NCBI GenBank assembly: GCA_965221205.1
Contig: OZ244870.1
Coordinates: 3,224,001 to 3,288,000 of the forward strand
Source: CBDFMG01 sp965221205 [NCBI: bacterium]
Lineage (GTDB): Bacteria > SM23-31
Direction of reading: 5' to 3'
DNA length: 64,000 nucleotides
Position 1 is the stretch's first letter; the number at the start of each line of letters is the position of its first letter. Shown piece by piece: positions 9,368-19,290 of the stretch. Below the pieces are notes generated by a model, which had not been told where the DNA came from, did no database searches, and saw nothing but the letters and a program-made list of their open reading frames with translations. The translations under genes were made by a program, and so were the position numbers.

Positions 9368-10789
9368 TCAGTCTGTTTTACCCGGAATTCCAGGTTCCGT
9401 CACGGTCATGGTATCGAGAATACTATTAAGCTGATCTTGTGTCAATAGCTTCTTCTCAAGGATCAATTCTGGAATTGATCGACCAGTATTGACCGATTCT
9501 TTTGCAATTTGCGACGCATTGTCATAGCCGATATAGGTATTCAAAATTGTTGCCAGCCCGACACTCTTTTCAGCATATTCCTTGCACCGTTCCGGATTGG
9601 CTGTGATTCCGTCGACACATTTTGTTTTGAAAACTCGGAGTGAATTCGTCAGAATCTGCATACTCAACAGTACATTAAAAATCATGACAGGCATCATGAC
9701 ATTCAACTCCATTTGACCGGCCTGGACACCCATTGAAACAGTAGTGTCGTTTCCGATAACCTGATAGCAGACCATGTTCAACATCTCCGCCATAACCGGA
9801 TTGACTTTACCAGGCATAATTGATGATCCCGGTTGTACTGGAGGCAGGACTATCTCTGCAAATCCGGTTGTCGGTCCAGAACTCAAAAGTCGAAGGTCGT
9901 TAGCAATTCTCGTTAATTCGAGTGCCAGATTTTTGAGCGCTCCTGAAACCGTTGCAATGGGAAGATGGCTCTGCATCGCTTCCCGCAAATCAGGAGCTGT
10001 GGTATATTCAAGTCCTGTCTCCCGGGAAATCTCTTCAGTAATTCTCTTTGGATAGTCCGGATGGACATTTAATCCTGTTCCGGCTGCACTTCCGCCAATT
10101 CCAAGTTCGGTAATCATCTTTTCTGCCGCTTCTATCTGCTTCTTCGCCTTGTTAATAGTGATAGAGTATGCTGTAAACTCCTGACCGAGCCTGACGGGAA
10201 CAGCGTCCTGAAGATGGGTACGTCCCGATTTCAGGATAGAGTCAAATTCTTTCCCCTTCTTTGCAAAAGACTCGGAAAGGTCTTCAAGTACCGGATAAAG
10301 TTCTTGTAGATCCATTCGAGCTGCAATCCGCATCGATGTCGGAAAGGTATCGTTTGTTGACTGCCCCATATTAACGTGGTCATTCGGATGAACATAATGG
10401 TTTCCCAGCTCTTTCCCCAATTTTTCACAAGCAAGATTAGCAAGGACTTCATTAGAGTTCATGTTGAATGATGTCCCGGCTCCTGCCTGAAAAACATCTA
10501 CCACAAAATGATCATGATATTTTCCGCCAAGAATGTCATCTGCTGCAGCAACGATAGCATCTGCTTTATCTTCATCCAGTAAGCCGAGTGACTTATTCGT
10601 TAAAGCGGCAGATTTTTTTAACAGAACAAACGCCTTAATCAGTGTCGTCGATTCATTTATACCGCTTATAGGAAAATTCTCAACAGCCCGCTGCACCTGT
10701 GCACCGTACAGTGCATTTTCTGGCACTTTGACTTCCCCCATCGAGTCGCGCTCTATACGCCAGCCGTTCGTGTTTTGTTCGCTCATCAT
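9368..10789 (-). CDS. aspA: Fumarase/aspartase superfamily lyase, probably aspartate ammonia-lyase
   Basis: 473 residues, full length. The superfamily signature GSSIMPGKVNP is intact, as are HPNDHVNMGQSTND and SGRTHLQDAVP. Aspartase-leaning features are QAGAGTSFNMN (fumarases usually have QTGSGTS), AGQMELNVM and the TEPGIPGK end. Fumarase-leaning features are MGEVKVP near the start and IGYDNA. I favour aspartate = fumarate + ammonia, but class II fumarase is possible, and a dead aconitase lies directly upstream (38 bases). The first ATG has AAGGA about 6 bases upstream. Confidence 0.8.
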   Translation of the reverse strand: MMSEQNTNGWRIERDSMGEVKVPENALYGAQVQRAVENFPISGINESTTLIKAFVLLKKSAALTNKSLGLLDEDKADAIVAAADDILGGKYHDHFVVDVFQAGAGTSFNMNSNEVLANLACEKLGKELGNHYVHPNDHVNMGQSTNDTFPTSMRIAARMDLQELYPVLEDLSESFAKKGKEFDSILKSGRTHLQDAVPVRLGQEFTAYSITINKAKKQIEAAEKMITELGIGGSAAGTGLNVHPDYPKRITEEISRETGLEYTTAPDLREAMQSHLPIATVSGALKNLALELTRIANDLRLLSSGPTTGFAEIVLPPVQPGSSIMPGKVNPVMAEMLNMVCYQVIGNDTTVSMGVQAGQMELNVMMPVMIFNVLLSMQILTNSLRVFKTKCVDGITANPERCKEYAEKSVGLATILNTYIGYDNASQIAKESVNTGRSIPELILEKKLLTQDQLNSILDTMTVTEPGIPGKTD

Positions 10790-12230
10790 TTGATTCCTTC
10801 ATTGAGAACTTCTTTTATCGGTATAGTTTATTTTCCAATTTTCGATTTTATATGCGGCAGAAGACCTCCAGCTTTTAATACTTTCTGTTGATAGGTTTGC
10901 CCAATGAATTCTGGCAAAGCTCTTGGTAATGACTGATTTGACGCCAAGAAACATTGGAGCCATCGCTGCATGCTCTCGTGAAGAACCTTGTCCATAAATT
11001 ATTCCCACCGACGATGATGCTTGCACCGACCTCTTTTGCACGCTGCGCAAATGTTGTATCTAACCGTGAATAGGTGAATTCTGAAATAGCCGGAACATTT
11101 GATCGAAATGGGAGAATATCGCTGCCGGCCGGTAATATATCATCCGTAGAGATATTATCACTTGTCTTCAGAATGATTTCTGCTACAATTTCATCGTTTA
11201 TCGGATTATTTATCGGAATGGGGTTGATATTCAGGCCGCGTATTACTTCTACACTATTACGGTCTTCAGGAGGAGCTATGAGAAAATTGTCATTCACAAA
11301 ATAGGTGCTTACTTCAGGTTTTAGATCAAAATGTATATCTGAACCATTTGGGTCAAACACTTCGCCTTTAAGAGCGATTGCTGACGCAACAAACGGATTA
11401 CAAAGGTAGACATTTGCATCCACCGTACCGCTTCTGCCTTTGAAATTACGGTTAAACAACCTGATCGATATTCCTTCGGACGGTGGTGCTTGACCCATAC
11501 CTACACATGGACCGCATGCCGATTCAAGAATCCGGACACCGGCAGCAATCATATTAGTGAGGTCACCATGCTGTCCCATCATTTCATACACCTGCTTTGT
11601 ACCGGGAGTTACCGTCATACTGACATGCGGGGCAACCACTTTATCGTGGAGGAGTGTTCCGATACCCGACATCACCTGATAGGATGAATTGGTACAGCTT
11701 CCGACACAGACCTGATCTACCTTGAGTCCTGCGATTTCTTTTATTTTCACGACATTGTCGGGACTGTGCGGCTACGCAACAAACAGTTCAAGTTCGTTGA
11801 TGTCTATCGTAATTTCTTCGTCATATTCAGCTCCGTCATCTGCACTGAATGGTATCCAGCATTTCTCTCTCCCCTGCTCTTTCATGTAAAATTTAGTCCG
11901 CTCATCACTCGGAAACAGCGATGTAGTAGCGCCAAGTTCAGCACTCATATTAGTAATCGTTGCGCGTTCCGGGAGGCTAAGATCTTTAACATCGGGACCT
12001 GAGTGTTCAAAAATTTTTCCAACACCACCCTTGACACTCAACTGCCGTAGTAGCTCGAGAATAATAACCATCGATGCTACCCAAGGACGGTTCAGTTTGC
12101 CCGTCAGGTTTACCCTGACTATTTCGGGCATCATCAGTTCAAAAGGCTCTCCCGCCATCGTCGTTGCAATATCGATTCCGCCGATACCATATGGACACCA
12201 TACCGAGACCACCGCGGGTCGGTGTATGGC

Positions 12231-12236
12231 TGTTGT
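12231..12236. repeat. 3-bp tandem duplication in aconitase substrate motif
   Basis: TGT-TGT on the plus strand (ACA-ACA on the coding strand). It turns GAC-AGC into GAC-AAC-AGC and so inserts an Asn into SDSHTPT, one of the most conserved aconitase motifs. Confidence 0.55.
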
Positions 12237-12526
12237 CGGAACCAAGAAGAATTTTACCTGGAATCCCAAACCTTTCGAGGTGCACCTGATGGCAAATACC
12301 GTTTCCCGGTCTGGAGTAGTATGCTCCATATTTCGCCGCAGATGTTTGAAGAAATTTATGATCGCCTGCACTGCGAAAATTGATCTGGAGCATGTTATGA
12401 TCGACATAAGAAACAGCTACTTCAGTTTTTACCTTCGGCAGTCCTATAGCTTCAAGCTTGAGAAATGCCATCGTTCCGGTCGCATCCTGCGTCAACACTT
12501 GGTCAACTTTTACGGAAAGAGGCTCA

Positions 12527-12542
12527 TCCGGTGTTCCGGTGT
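12527..12542. repeat. 8-bp exact tandem duplication in aconitase gene
   Basis: Two adjacent copies of TCCGGTGT (plus strand). Removing one copy restores the family-consistent frame ...LTPDEPLSVKVDQ across the break. Confidence 0.85.
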
Positions 12543-12804
12543 TAATGTCCCTGAAACCAAATGAGTATCAAATATTTTCTGCACTAAATTCTTACTCATG
12601 ATACCGCCACTTCAAATCATACATATTTTTTCAACTAGATTCTTGTCTAAACTAATATTTAAATCATCAAAGAGATTGCAAATCCCCCGAGAAATCAAAA
12701 AATGTACTATAATGATAGTAATGTAAACTAATTGCCCTTTAAAAGTTTTTCCATTCATACGCTTCAATTTTAAGTATAAACTGTCGGCAATCATTAAAAC
12801 AATT

Positions 12805-13782
12805 TCAATAATAAATTAACTCCCGGAGTGCTGATGAAATTTTCTTAGCACTAGGAAGATAGTATTTTTCAAGAGGCGGACTGAACGGGACCGGTATATC
12901 AAGTCCTGTTAATCGCCTGACCGGAGCATCAAGATGTTCAAATGCCTCTTCAGCAACAAGAGCTGCAAGCTCACCACCTACACCACCGGTAAGCGATTCC
13001 TCATGAACAATAAGGACTTTACCCGTTTTTTTCGTTGATTTCACAATCAGATCGCGGTCAAATGGCATGACCGTCCGTAAATCGATAACTTCTATAGAAA
13101 TTCCGTCCTGCACCAGATGTGAAGCTGCTTCGAGTGCCATATGGACTGTCGACCCATAAGTAACGAGTGTTGCATCTTCACCAACCCGTCTGACAATTCC
13201 CTTCCCAATTGGAACCGTATAGTCTTCTTCCGGCAGCGCTTCTTTCACTCTCCGGTAAAGATATTTATGTTCCATAAAGAGTACAGGATTATTATCCCTG
13301 ATTGCCGCTTTTAACAGACCCTTTGCATCGTAGGGTGTAGCCGGAGCAACTATTTTCAGACCCGGGACACGGAAAAACCAGGACTCATTATTCTGCGAAT
13401 GGAAAGGCCCCCCATGAACTCCCCCACCGCAAGGGCACCGGAGCACCAGTGGTACCGGTATACCATGAATATAGTGATATTTCGCAATGTTATTGACAAG
13501 CTGATTAAAACAACTGCTCAGAAAATCGGCAAATTGAAGTTCGGCTACAGGCCGGAGCCCCATGAGTGCAGCCCCCATCGAGAGTCCCATCATGGCAGAT
13601 TCGGAAATCGGTGTCTCAACAATTCTTTCTACTCCAAATTCTTCAACGAAACCTTTCGTTATCCCAAATGCACCGCCATATACGCCGATATCCATTCCGA
13701 CACAGCACACAGTGCTATCCTTCTGCATTTCTTCACGCAGTCCATCGCTGATCGCATCTTTATATGTTGTTACATCTGTCAT
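12805..13782 (-). CDS. 2-oxoacid dehydrogenase E1 component, beta subunit
   Basis: 325 residues, normal for an E1-beta. Transketolase-like pyrimidine-binding part (ETPISESAMMGLSMGAAL) and C-terminal transketolase domain (VIDLRTVMPFDRDLI, VHEESLTGGVGGE, RLTGLDIPVPF) are complete. It forms the alpha2-beta2 thiamine-diphosphate enzyme with the E1-alpha encoded 30 bases upstream. Substrate may be pyruvate or branched-chain 2-oxoacids; sequence alone does not decide. About 200 bases separate it from the dead aconitase downstream. Confidence 0.94.
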   Translation of the reverse strand: MTDVTTYKDAISDGLREEMQKDSTVCCVGMDIGVYGGAFGITKGFVEEFGVERIVETPISESAMMGLSMGAALMGLRPVAELQFADFLSSCFNQLVNNIAKYHYIHGIPVPLVLRCPCGGGVHGGPFHSQNNESWFFRVPGLKIVAPATPYDAKGLLKAAIRDNNPVLFMEHKYLYRRVKEALPEEDYTVPIGKGIVRRVGEDATLVTYGSTVHMALEAASHLVQDGISIEVIDLRTVMPFDRDLIVKSTKKTGKVLIVHEESLTGGVGGELAALVAEEAFEHLDAPVRRLTGLDIPVPFSPPLEKYYLPSAKKISSALRELIYY

Positions 13783-13812
13783 CTGCTTTATATAAACAAT
13801 ATGGAAGTTGGA

Positions 13813-14916
13813 TTAAGCATACACACCATCAATTGCTTCTATTCCATCTGGAAAGGGGCTTTCCTCGGCAAACTTTACTGCTTCTTCTATTTCCAAATTG
13901 ATATTATTCTGGGTTTCTATAAGATGTTGTGAATTAATATACTTCTTTTTTTTCAAATGCATTTGAAACGTTTTGATCGGATCTTTATCCGCCCACTTCT
14001 CAAATCCATTATCAATGGCGTTTTTACTATTGCCATCATTATAAATAGGTACGCAATTCGTTCGCGCTTCGATTAATATCGGGCCTTTCCCATTTTTTAC
14101 CACCAGAACAGCTTTTCTTATCGTCCTGTACACTTGCAGAATATCATTTCCGTTTATCAAGGAACCTTCAATACCGTATCCTGCTGCTCTGTCAATCAGA
14201 TTAGCACATGCATATTGTCTATCACTTGGTGTTGAGTAGGCAATCTGATTGTTTTCTATTATCACAATAAGCGGCAATTTCATTACCGAAGCGAGGTTTA
14301 ATCCTTCATGAAAATCTCCTGCACTGGTTCCCCCATCACCAATAAAAGTTAAAGCACACGAATTTTCGTTTTTTAACCGTCCAGCCAGAGCAGTCCCCGC
14401 CGCAACGGGAATCATGGCGCTTAAGTGACTTATCATACCGAAAATCCGGTGATTCGCATCGCTCATATGCATATTCGCATCGCGCCCACGGGTAGGACCG
14501 TTTTTTCTCCCCAGATACTGACAGAAAACCTGACGCAGACTCATTCCCCTTACAAAATAAGCACCAAGATCTCTGAATAACGGAAAAATTATGTCGTTTT
14601 CATCGAGAGCCGAAGCACCACCAACCGGTATTGCCTCCATCCCTCTCCCGGAAAAAACTCCACCGACAATTTTGCCTTCTTTATATAGCTCATAAATCCG
14701 CTCTTCGGCGCTCCTCTGCTGCATCATATTGTACAACATCTGTAAGAGAAGTTTTTTGTCAGGTTCTTTGAATCGTTTCCGCTTTTGTTCTGATTTATTA
14801 TTCACTGAACCTTTAGTTACGTTAGTGCCGGTATTGCCAAAGGGGACTGAACTCTTCGGTTGTTGTGTCTTTTTTGATATTTTTCGGGTGGTTTGTACCA
14901 TTATTCCTTTGGCCAC
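13813..14916 (-). CDS. 2-oxoacid dehydrogenase E1 component, alpha subunit
   Basis: 367 residues. After a basic, low-complexity N-terminus the ThDP-binding motif runs from GDGGTSAGDF to IIENNQIA, with the phosphorylation-loop-like region RGRDANMHMSD present. It decarboxylates the 2-oxoacid and acylates the lipoyl group of E2. lipB ends two bases upstream and E1-beta starts 30 bases downstream, so lpd-lipB-E1a-E1b form one transcription unit. The exact start is uncertain because of the extended basic N-terminus. Confidence 0.94.
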   Translation of the reverse strand: MAKGIMVQTTRKISKKTQQPKSSVPFGNTGTNVTKGSVNNKSEQKRKRFKEPDKKLLLQMLYNMMQQRSAEERIYELYKEGKIVGGVFSGRGMEAIPVGGASALDENDIIFPLFRDLGAYFVRGMSLRQVFCQYLGRKNGPTRGRDANMHMSDANHRIFGMISHLSAMIPVAAGTALAGRLKNENSCALTFIGDGGTSAGDFHEGLNLASVMKLPLIVIIENNQIAYSTPSDRQYACANLIDRAAGYGIEGSLINGNDILQVYRTIRKAVLVVKNGKGPILIEARTNCVPIYNDGNSKNAIDNGFEKWADKDPIKTFQMHLKKKKYINSQHLIETQNNINLEIEEAVKFAEESPFPDGIEAIDGVYA

Positions 14917-14918
14917 TC

Positions 14919-15593
14919 TTACTGATTCAAAGATACCTGAACCGATTCGTTATTAGGAACAAATAGTTTCCTGAATTTTGATTCAACAATCGATGCAACA
15001 TCTTCGAGCCGGTATTCTATCTTTGTCAAATCTTTTATTGACGTTGTAACGCAACCGTCTATTCCGCAGGGAGTAATCATGTTAAAATAATTTAAATCGG
15101 TTTTCACATTCAATGCAAATCCATGATAAGTAACCCATTTGGTAACCTTGACGCCAATCGATGCGATTTTTTTACTACCAACCCAAACTCCTGTTAATCC
15201 TTCTCGGCGAACTGCGGAAATCGTAAACTCAGAAAGTGACTGTATAATAACTTCTTCAAGGTTTCGAAGATACTTATGGAGATCGGTGTAATAATCGGTG
15301 AGTTTCAATACAGGATACCCAACAAGCTGGCCGGGTCCGTGAAATGTTATATCTCCTCCACGGTCAATACGGATAACAGGAATTTTGTTGACGTGAGTAC
15401 CGTCAAAAGCACCTCTGATGTTGCTCTCACTTCCCGATTTCCCAATCGTAAACACAGGATCGTGTTCGACAAAAAGCAGTGTGTCGGAAATATTACATTT
15501 TAGTCTTTCACCAGCCAACTGCTGCTGATATTCCCATGTGGAGTGATATTCCTGTTTTCCGAGAAAACGGACATCAAGAGTCGAATTGTTCAT
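14919..15593 (-). CDS. lipB: Octanoyl-[acyl carrier protein]:protein octanoyltransferase (LipB)
   Basis: 224 residues. Signature RGGDITFHGPGQLVGYPVLKL-type stretch is present, as are the catalytic lysine in SIGVKVTKWVTYHG and the catalytic cysteine in PCGIDGCVTTS. It moves octanoate from ACP onto lipoyl domains, after which LipA inserts the sulfurs. Location inside the dehydrogenase operon matches this role. Confidence 0.96.
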   Translation of the reverse strand: MNNSTLDVRFLGKQEYHSTWEYQQQLAGERLKCNISDTLLFVEHDPVFTIGKSGSESNIRGAFDGTHVNKIPVIRIDRGGDITFHGPGQLVGYPVLKLTDYYTDLHKYLRNLEEVIIQSLSEFTISAVRREGLTGVWVGSKKIASIGVKVTKWVTYHGFALNVKTDLNYFNMITPCGIDGCVTTSIKDLTKIEYRLEDVASIVESKFRKLFVPNNESVQVSLNQ

Positions 15594-15632
15594 TATGGTA
15601 ATAAAATTGAAAAATCTGTTAAAGCATTTGAG

Positions 15633-17027
15633 CTAAGCATGTATTGCTTCACCATACGCCTGACCAGCGGCCTCCATAACACTCTCAGCCATTGTCGGAT
15701 GAGCATGAACTGTTTTCAGGATTTCTTCATAGGTTGCTTCAAGTGTTTTTGCTACTCCTAATTCAGCAATCAATTCAGAAGCATTTGATCCGATTATATG
15801 CGCGCCGAGCAATTCACCATATTTAGCATCGAAAATCAGTTTCACCATCCCGTCACTTTCAGCAGCAGCAACAGCTTTACCGTTAGCTTTTAATTGATAT
15901 TTCCCAATTTTCAGCTCATAACCTGCGCGTTTTGCTTGTTCTTCCGTTAATCCAATACTAGCAACCTGCGGTTGGCAGTAGGTACATCGTGGAATTGAAT
16001 CATAGTCGACAAGTGCGTCCGAGTATCCTGCAATATACTCTGCACAGGCTATCCCTTCGGCAGATGCTGTATGCGCCAGAAGCGAACCGCCTATACAATC
16101 TCCTATGGCATACACACCGGATATCGATGTTTCGAAATGTTCGTCTACCTCAATAAAACCGTTTTCTTTTTCCACTCCTAACTTATCAAGTCCAATTGAT
16201 TCTGTGTTTGGTTCCACACCAACTGCTATGAGCAGACGGGCACTTTTGATTTTCGATTCCTTACCCCCGGAACTTACCATTACTTCAGTACCATTTGCTG
16301 ACTTTTTTGTCCGTTCGACTTTTGAGCCCGTGTGGATGGTAATACCAAGCTTTTTAAGTGAACGTGTCAAATGCCTGCTTATTTCTGCGTCTTCATTCGG
16401 CAGCAATTGAGGCATCATCTCAACAATTGTAACATTCGAGCCAAAACTGGAATAAAAATAGGCGAATTCGACACCGATTGCACCGCCACCGATTATGGTC
16501 AACGATTCGGGTATAATTTCCGGTACAAGCGCTTCTTTACTAGAAATAATAATCTTTCCATCAATGGCAATCTCCGGCAGTGAGCGCGGATGTCCTCCGG
16601 TTGCCACAATGATATGTTTTGCCGTAATTTGATCCGTTTTTTTGCCGTTATTCCTGATCTGAACGGTTTTATTGTCTTTTAACGCCCCCATACCGGAAAA
16701 GCATTGAATCTGATTATGTTTCATAAGATATTCAACGCCATTCGACATCTGATCGGCAACCGACCTGCTTCGTTCGATAATTTTTGAAAGATCGAAACTC
16801 AGATTGTCAAGACTGTATCCATAGTCGCTGCCCTTTTTGAACAGATTGTAAATCTCTGCATTTTTCAACAGCGCTTTCGACGGGATGCACCCCCAATTCA
16901 AACAAACTCCACCCAATTTCTCCCGCTCTACCAAAGCAGTTGATAAACCAAGCTGCGAGGCCCGTATAGCTGCAACATACCCACCGGGACCACCACCGAT
17001 AACAACAATATCAAACGATTTATTCAT
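15633..17027 (-). CDS. lpd: Dihydrolipoyl dehydrogenase (E3)
   Basis: 464 residues. FAD motif GGGPGGYVAA, redox disulfide Cys42/Cys47 in VCLNWGCIPSK, NAD motif GGGAIGVEFA and the C-terminal catalytic HAHPTMAES are all intact. It reoxidises dihydrolipoamide on E2 with NAD+. It begins the compact lpd-lipB-E1a-E1b run (39 bases to lipB), 104 bases after nadA. Confidence 0.97.
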   Translation of the reverse strand: MNKSFDIVVIGGGPGGYVAAIRASQLGLSTALVEREKLGGVCLNWGCIPSKALLKNAEIYNLFKKGSDYGYSLDNLSFDLSKIIERSRSVADQMSNGVEYLMKHNQIQCFSGMGALKDNKTVQIRNNGKKTDQITAKHIIVATGGHPRSLPEIAIDGKIIISSKEALVPEIIPESLTIIGGGAIGVEFAYFYSSFGSNVTIVEMMPQLLPNEDAEISRHLTRSLKKLGITIHTGSKVERTKKSANGTEVMVSSGGKESKIKSARLLIAVGVEPNTESIGLDKLGVEKENGFIEVDEHFETSISGVYAIGDCIGGSLLAHTASAEGIACAEYIAGYSDALVDYDSIPRCTYCQPQVASIGLTEEQAKRAGYELKIGKYQLKANGKAVAAAESDGMVKLIFDAKYGELLGAHIIGSNASELIAELGVAKTLEATYEEILKTVHAHPTMAESVMEAAGQAYGEAIHA

Positions 17028-17131
17028 GATGTACCACCCTAGATGAGAAGAGCGGTCCGTGCAATCAAACCAATTAGACTAATATTGAATTGTAATTTTG
17101 GAAAATTAAAGATTATGTAACACCGGAATCA

Positions 17132-18220
17132 TCAACCGGTAATTTCCATCATCCTCTTTAATGCCACACGTGCATTGACTGCAACATTATCCGGTACCGT
17201 GATTTGGTTGACAACATATCCATTATACAGTGCGTTCAGGGATTCCAATAAGTGTTCCGGATCAATCCGGTACATGGTTGCACACTGGCAGGCATAAGTA
17301 GATAACGGAATAATAAATTTATCCGGATGTTCGTTCTTTAGACGATTCACCAGATGGTTTTCTGTTCCGATTGCCCACTTTGATCCGTATGGAGCGTTTT
17401 GAATCGTCTTGATTATATACGATGTCGAACCACAGAAATCTGCCTTCTGAGCAACCTCGAACATACATTCGGGATGAACGAGAATATTGATATCCGGATA
17501 CTTCTCCCGGAAAAGATCTATATATTGTGGACGAAAATTCATATGAACACTACAGAAACCGTGCCAGAGGATTATTTTAGCTCGTGCATATTTATCCGGT
17601 TTCGCACCCCCACCGAAGAGCAGCGGATTATAGAGCACCATGTTTTCGATGGGGATACCCATCTTGTAGGCAGTATTCCGTCCGAGGTGCTGGTCCGGAA
17701 GAAAGAGTACTTTATCACCTCGCTTCAAAGCCCACACCAAAACTTCTTTTGCATTTGATGACGTACACACCGTGCCACCATGCTTTCCACAAAACGATTT
17801 GATGGCCGCAGTCGAATTGACGTAAGTAATCGGAATGATTTTGTCTTGTGTAGTAACAGTTAACTCATCCCAGCACTCCTCAAGTTGATCTATATTTGCC
17901 ATATCTGCCATTGAACACCCGGCTTTCAAGTCAGGCAGTATGATTTTTTGAGACTTCTTCGTTAAAATATCGGCAGTTTCTGCCATAAAATGGACACCGC
18001 AAAACACAATGTTCTCTGCATCAGATTCTGCAGCAGCATATGCAAGCCCTAATGAATCTCCGGTTCTGTCGGCAAATTGCACAATGTTATCCCGTTGATA
18101 ATGGTGGCAAAGCAGCATTACTTTGTCACCGAGTTTTTTTCTGACCTCAGCTATCTGGCAAACCAGATTATCGTCTGTTTCTATCAGAGGATGTTCCAGG
18201 ACATCAACAGAAATACTCAT
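17132..18220 (-). CDS. nadA: Quinolinate synthase (NadA)
   Basis: 362 residues. The three cysteines that hold the [4Fe-4S] cluster can be placed in the conserved CGVHFMAE, HPECMFEV and ACQCATM regions. It condenses iminoaspartate with dihydroxyacetone phosphate in NAD synthesis. nadB and nadC are not nearby. As an Fe-S enzyme lying beside a dead IscR-like gene it may once have been under Fe-S-responsive control (inference). Confidence 0.95.
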   Translation of the reverse strand: MSISVDVLEHPLIETDDNLVCQIAEVRKKLGDKVMLLCHHYQRDNIVQFADRTGDSLGLAYAAAESDAENIVFCGVHFMAETADILTKKSQKIILPDLKAGCSMADMANIDQLEECWDELTVTTQDKIIPITYVNSTAAIKSFCGKHGGTVCTSSNAKEVLVWALKRGDKVLFLPDQHLGRNTAYKMGIPIENMVLYNPLLFGGGAKPDKYARAKIILWHGFCSVHMNFRPQYIDLFREKYPDINILVHPECMFEVAQKADFCGSTSYIIKTIQNAPYGSKWAIGTENHLVNRLKNEHPDKFIIPLSTYACQCATMYRIDPEHLLESLNALYNGYVVNQITVPDNVAVNARVALKRMMEITG

Positions 18221-18296
18221 ATGTTATCCCTTTACATTTATATTTATTTTTAAAACTACTTTTTTACGAGAATACTTGAAAAATTATGGTTTAACT

Positions 18297-18715
18297 CTAA
18301 AATTCTCTATCAAAGTCATTGAGCGATATACTATGAAAATAATTTGTTATATCTTTTTGAATCCGCTTCATGACACCTTCAAGATCGCAAATACCTTTTT
18401 GATCACAACGTAAACCCCGTTCAGTAGCACAATCGATATTATAAATCCGATCTTCGGTGGCACTTATGATATATGATATCGCCGAGAGTTATCATACCTC
18501 GTTCCCGCATCAACTTATAACCGCCGTGTTTTCCCTTTTGAGACTGGACAATCCCCTTTCTCACAAGTTTTTGCAGTATCTTCGCAATAACTTCGTGGGG
18601 AATATTAAACTAATCAGCGATTGTCCGGGCACTGCAACTCTCTCCGTTATTCACGGCAGCAACATATTTTCATCGCCATAATTCCGTATTCGCTTCTTTT
18701 AGTTAACCAGAGCAT
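18297..18715 (-). pseudogene. Rrf2-family (IscR-like) Fe-S-sensing repressor, inactivated
   Basis: Reassembled across breaks the protein reads MLWLTKRSEYGIMAMKYVAA, then a winged-helix part (GIVQSQKGKHGGYKL), then the cluster-binding loop CATERGLRCDQKGICDL, ending SLNDFDREF: about 138 residues, the normal Rrf2 length. Lesions: an extra A near the start (MKYVAA), a TAG where IADQFNIPHEV is expected, and an exact 7-bp tandem duplication at 18466-18479 in LGDIIS. The three cysteines mark it as an Fe-S-sensing member such as IscR. Isc-type genes lie 13 kb away on the same strand. Confidence 0.85.
18466..18479. repeat. 7-bp exact tandem duplication in IscR-like pseudogene
   Basis: Two adjacent ATGATAT units (plus strand). 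Removing one restores LGDIISAT...IYNIDCATERGLRC, which matches the Rrf2 pattern. Confidence 0.85.
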
Positions 18716-18932
18716 ACTTTTTTCTCTAATGCCGTATATTTTGGTTGTATATAATGTACGAAAATTATTAGTATGTGTCAAGGAGATATAACTCATCTAT
18801 TTCAGCCTCTTTCAAATTCTATGATTCGTATGAATGATAGTACAATATGTTAAAAAATAAGAGTGTAATATTAATGTGCGAAATAGTACAATAATTGTCC
18901 AGTTTAGTTATTTATTATATGGGGAGGTTGTT

Positions 18933-19157
18933 GTGACCGCAGAAGAACACCAGATCGGCGGTCTCGGATTCAGAGTCAGTTCTGCTATTCTTGATTCACC
19001 AGAGTTTTAAAGCAATACACTCCTGTTCGGTATGGCTGGTGTGAACGACCGGTTTGGGGATACCGATGCACAGTGGGAACTCGTCAAAGAGTTCGAAGTG
19101 GCAACCGAACACATTGCTGCAAAGTCTAAAGAGTTGTTCGATATGAAGAACTCTTGA
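18933..19157 (+). pseudogene. Unrecognised coding remnant with one in-frame stop
   Basis: A GTG with GGGGAGG eight bases upstream opens a frame of 25 codons (VTAEEHQIGGLGF...) closed by TAA at 19008. The same frame then stays open for another 48 codons (NTLLFGMAGVNDRFGDT..., WELVKEFEVATEHIAAKSKEL). The continuous frame and amphipathic C-terminal helix suggest one small gene broken by a nonsense mutation or the tail of a larger deleted one. The family is not recognised. The rest of 18716-19290 is AT-rich with no other coding signal. Confidence 0.35.
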
Positions 19158-19290
19158 ACAGCAAAATTCAGTCGTCATATTACAAATGTCTTGATTTTTA
19201 TTGAGCACATTTTACATTTGTGTTCTGTTGAGTGCAAGATGCATTCATATCGAGGCATATTTTACCTAACAGGAAAATAATATACAAGGT

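Larger units (their letters stand above)
10828..12599 (-). pseudogene. Aconitate hydratase (Aquifex-type short aconitase), inactivated
   Basis: The gene starts MSKNLVQKIF at 12599. Lesions, in reading order: an exact 8-bp tandem duplication at 12527-12542 shifts the frame; a 3-bp duplication at 12231-12236 inserts Asn into the invariant SDSHTPT motif; a one-base insertion near 12180; an in-frame TAG at about 11771-11773 where relatives have Gln (before PHSPDNVV); an extra T near 11050 in GGNNYGQGSS; and loss of the C-terminal region between FARIHWANL and the true end, [15 protein letters not shown]. Cluster motifs GSCTNSS and CGPCVGMGQ survive. Neighbours on both sides are intact, so this is real decay of a TCA-cycle enzyme; another aconitase may exist elsewhere. 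Confidence 0.9.

Noticed and set aside
9368-10789. Confident assignment as class II fumarase
   Set aside because: The active-site region leans to aspartase (QAGAGTS, AGQMELNV) although the N-terminus leans to fumarase; kept as aspartase with the alternative stated.
11765-11780. TAG in the aconitase gene as a reassigned glutamine codon
   Set aside because: Other genes here end at TAG (for example hemG), and the aconitase has several frame lesions as well, so a nonsense mutation is simpler.
18996-19208. Minus-strand ORF of 70 codons
   Set aside because: It runs opposite a plus-strand frame with a good ribosome site and has no recognisable domain or start signal.
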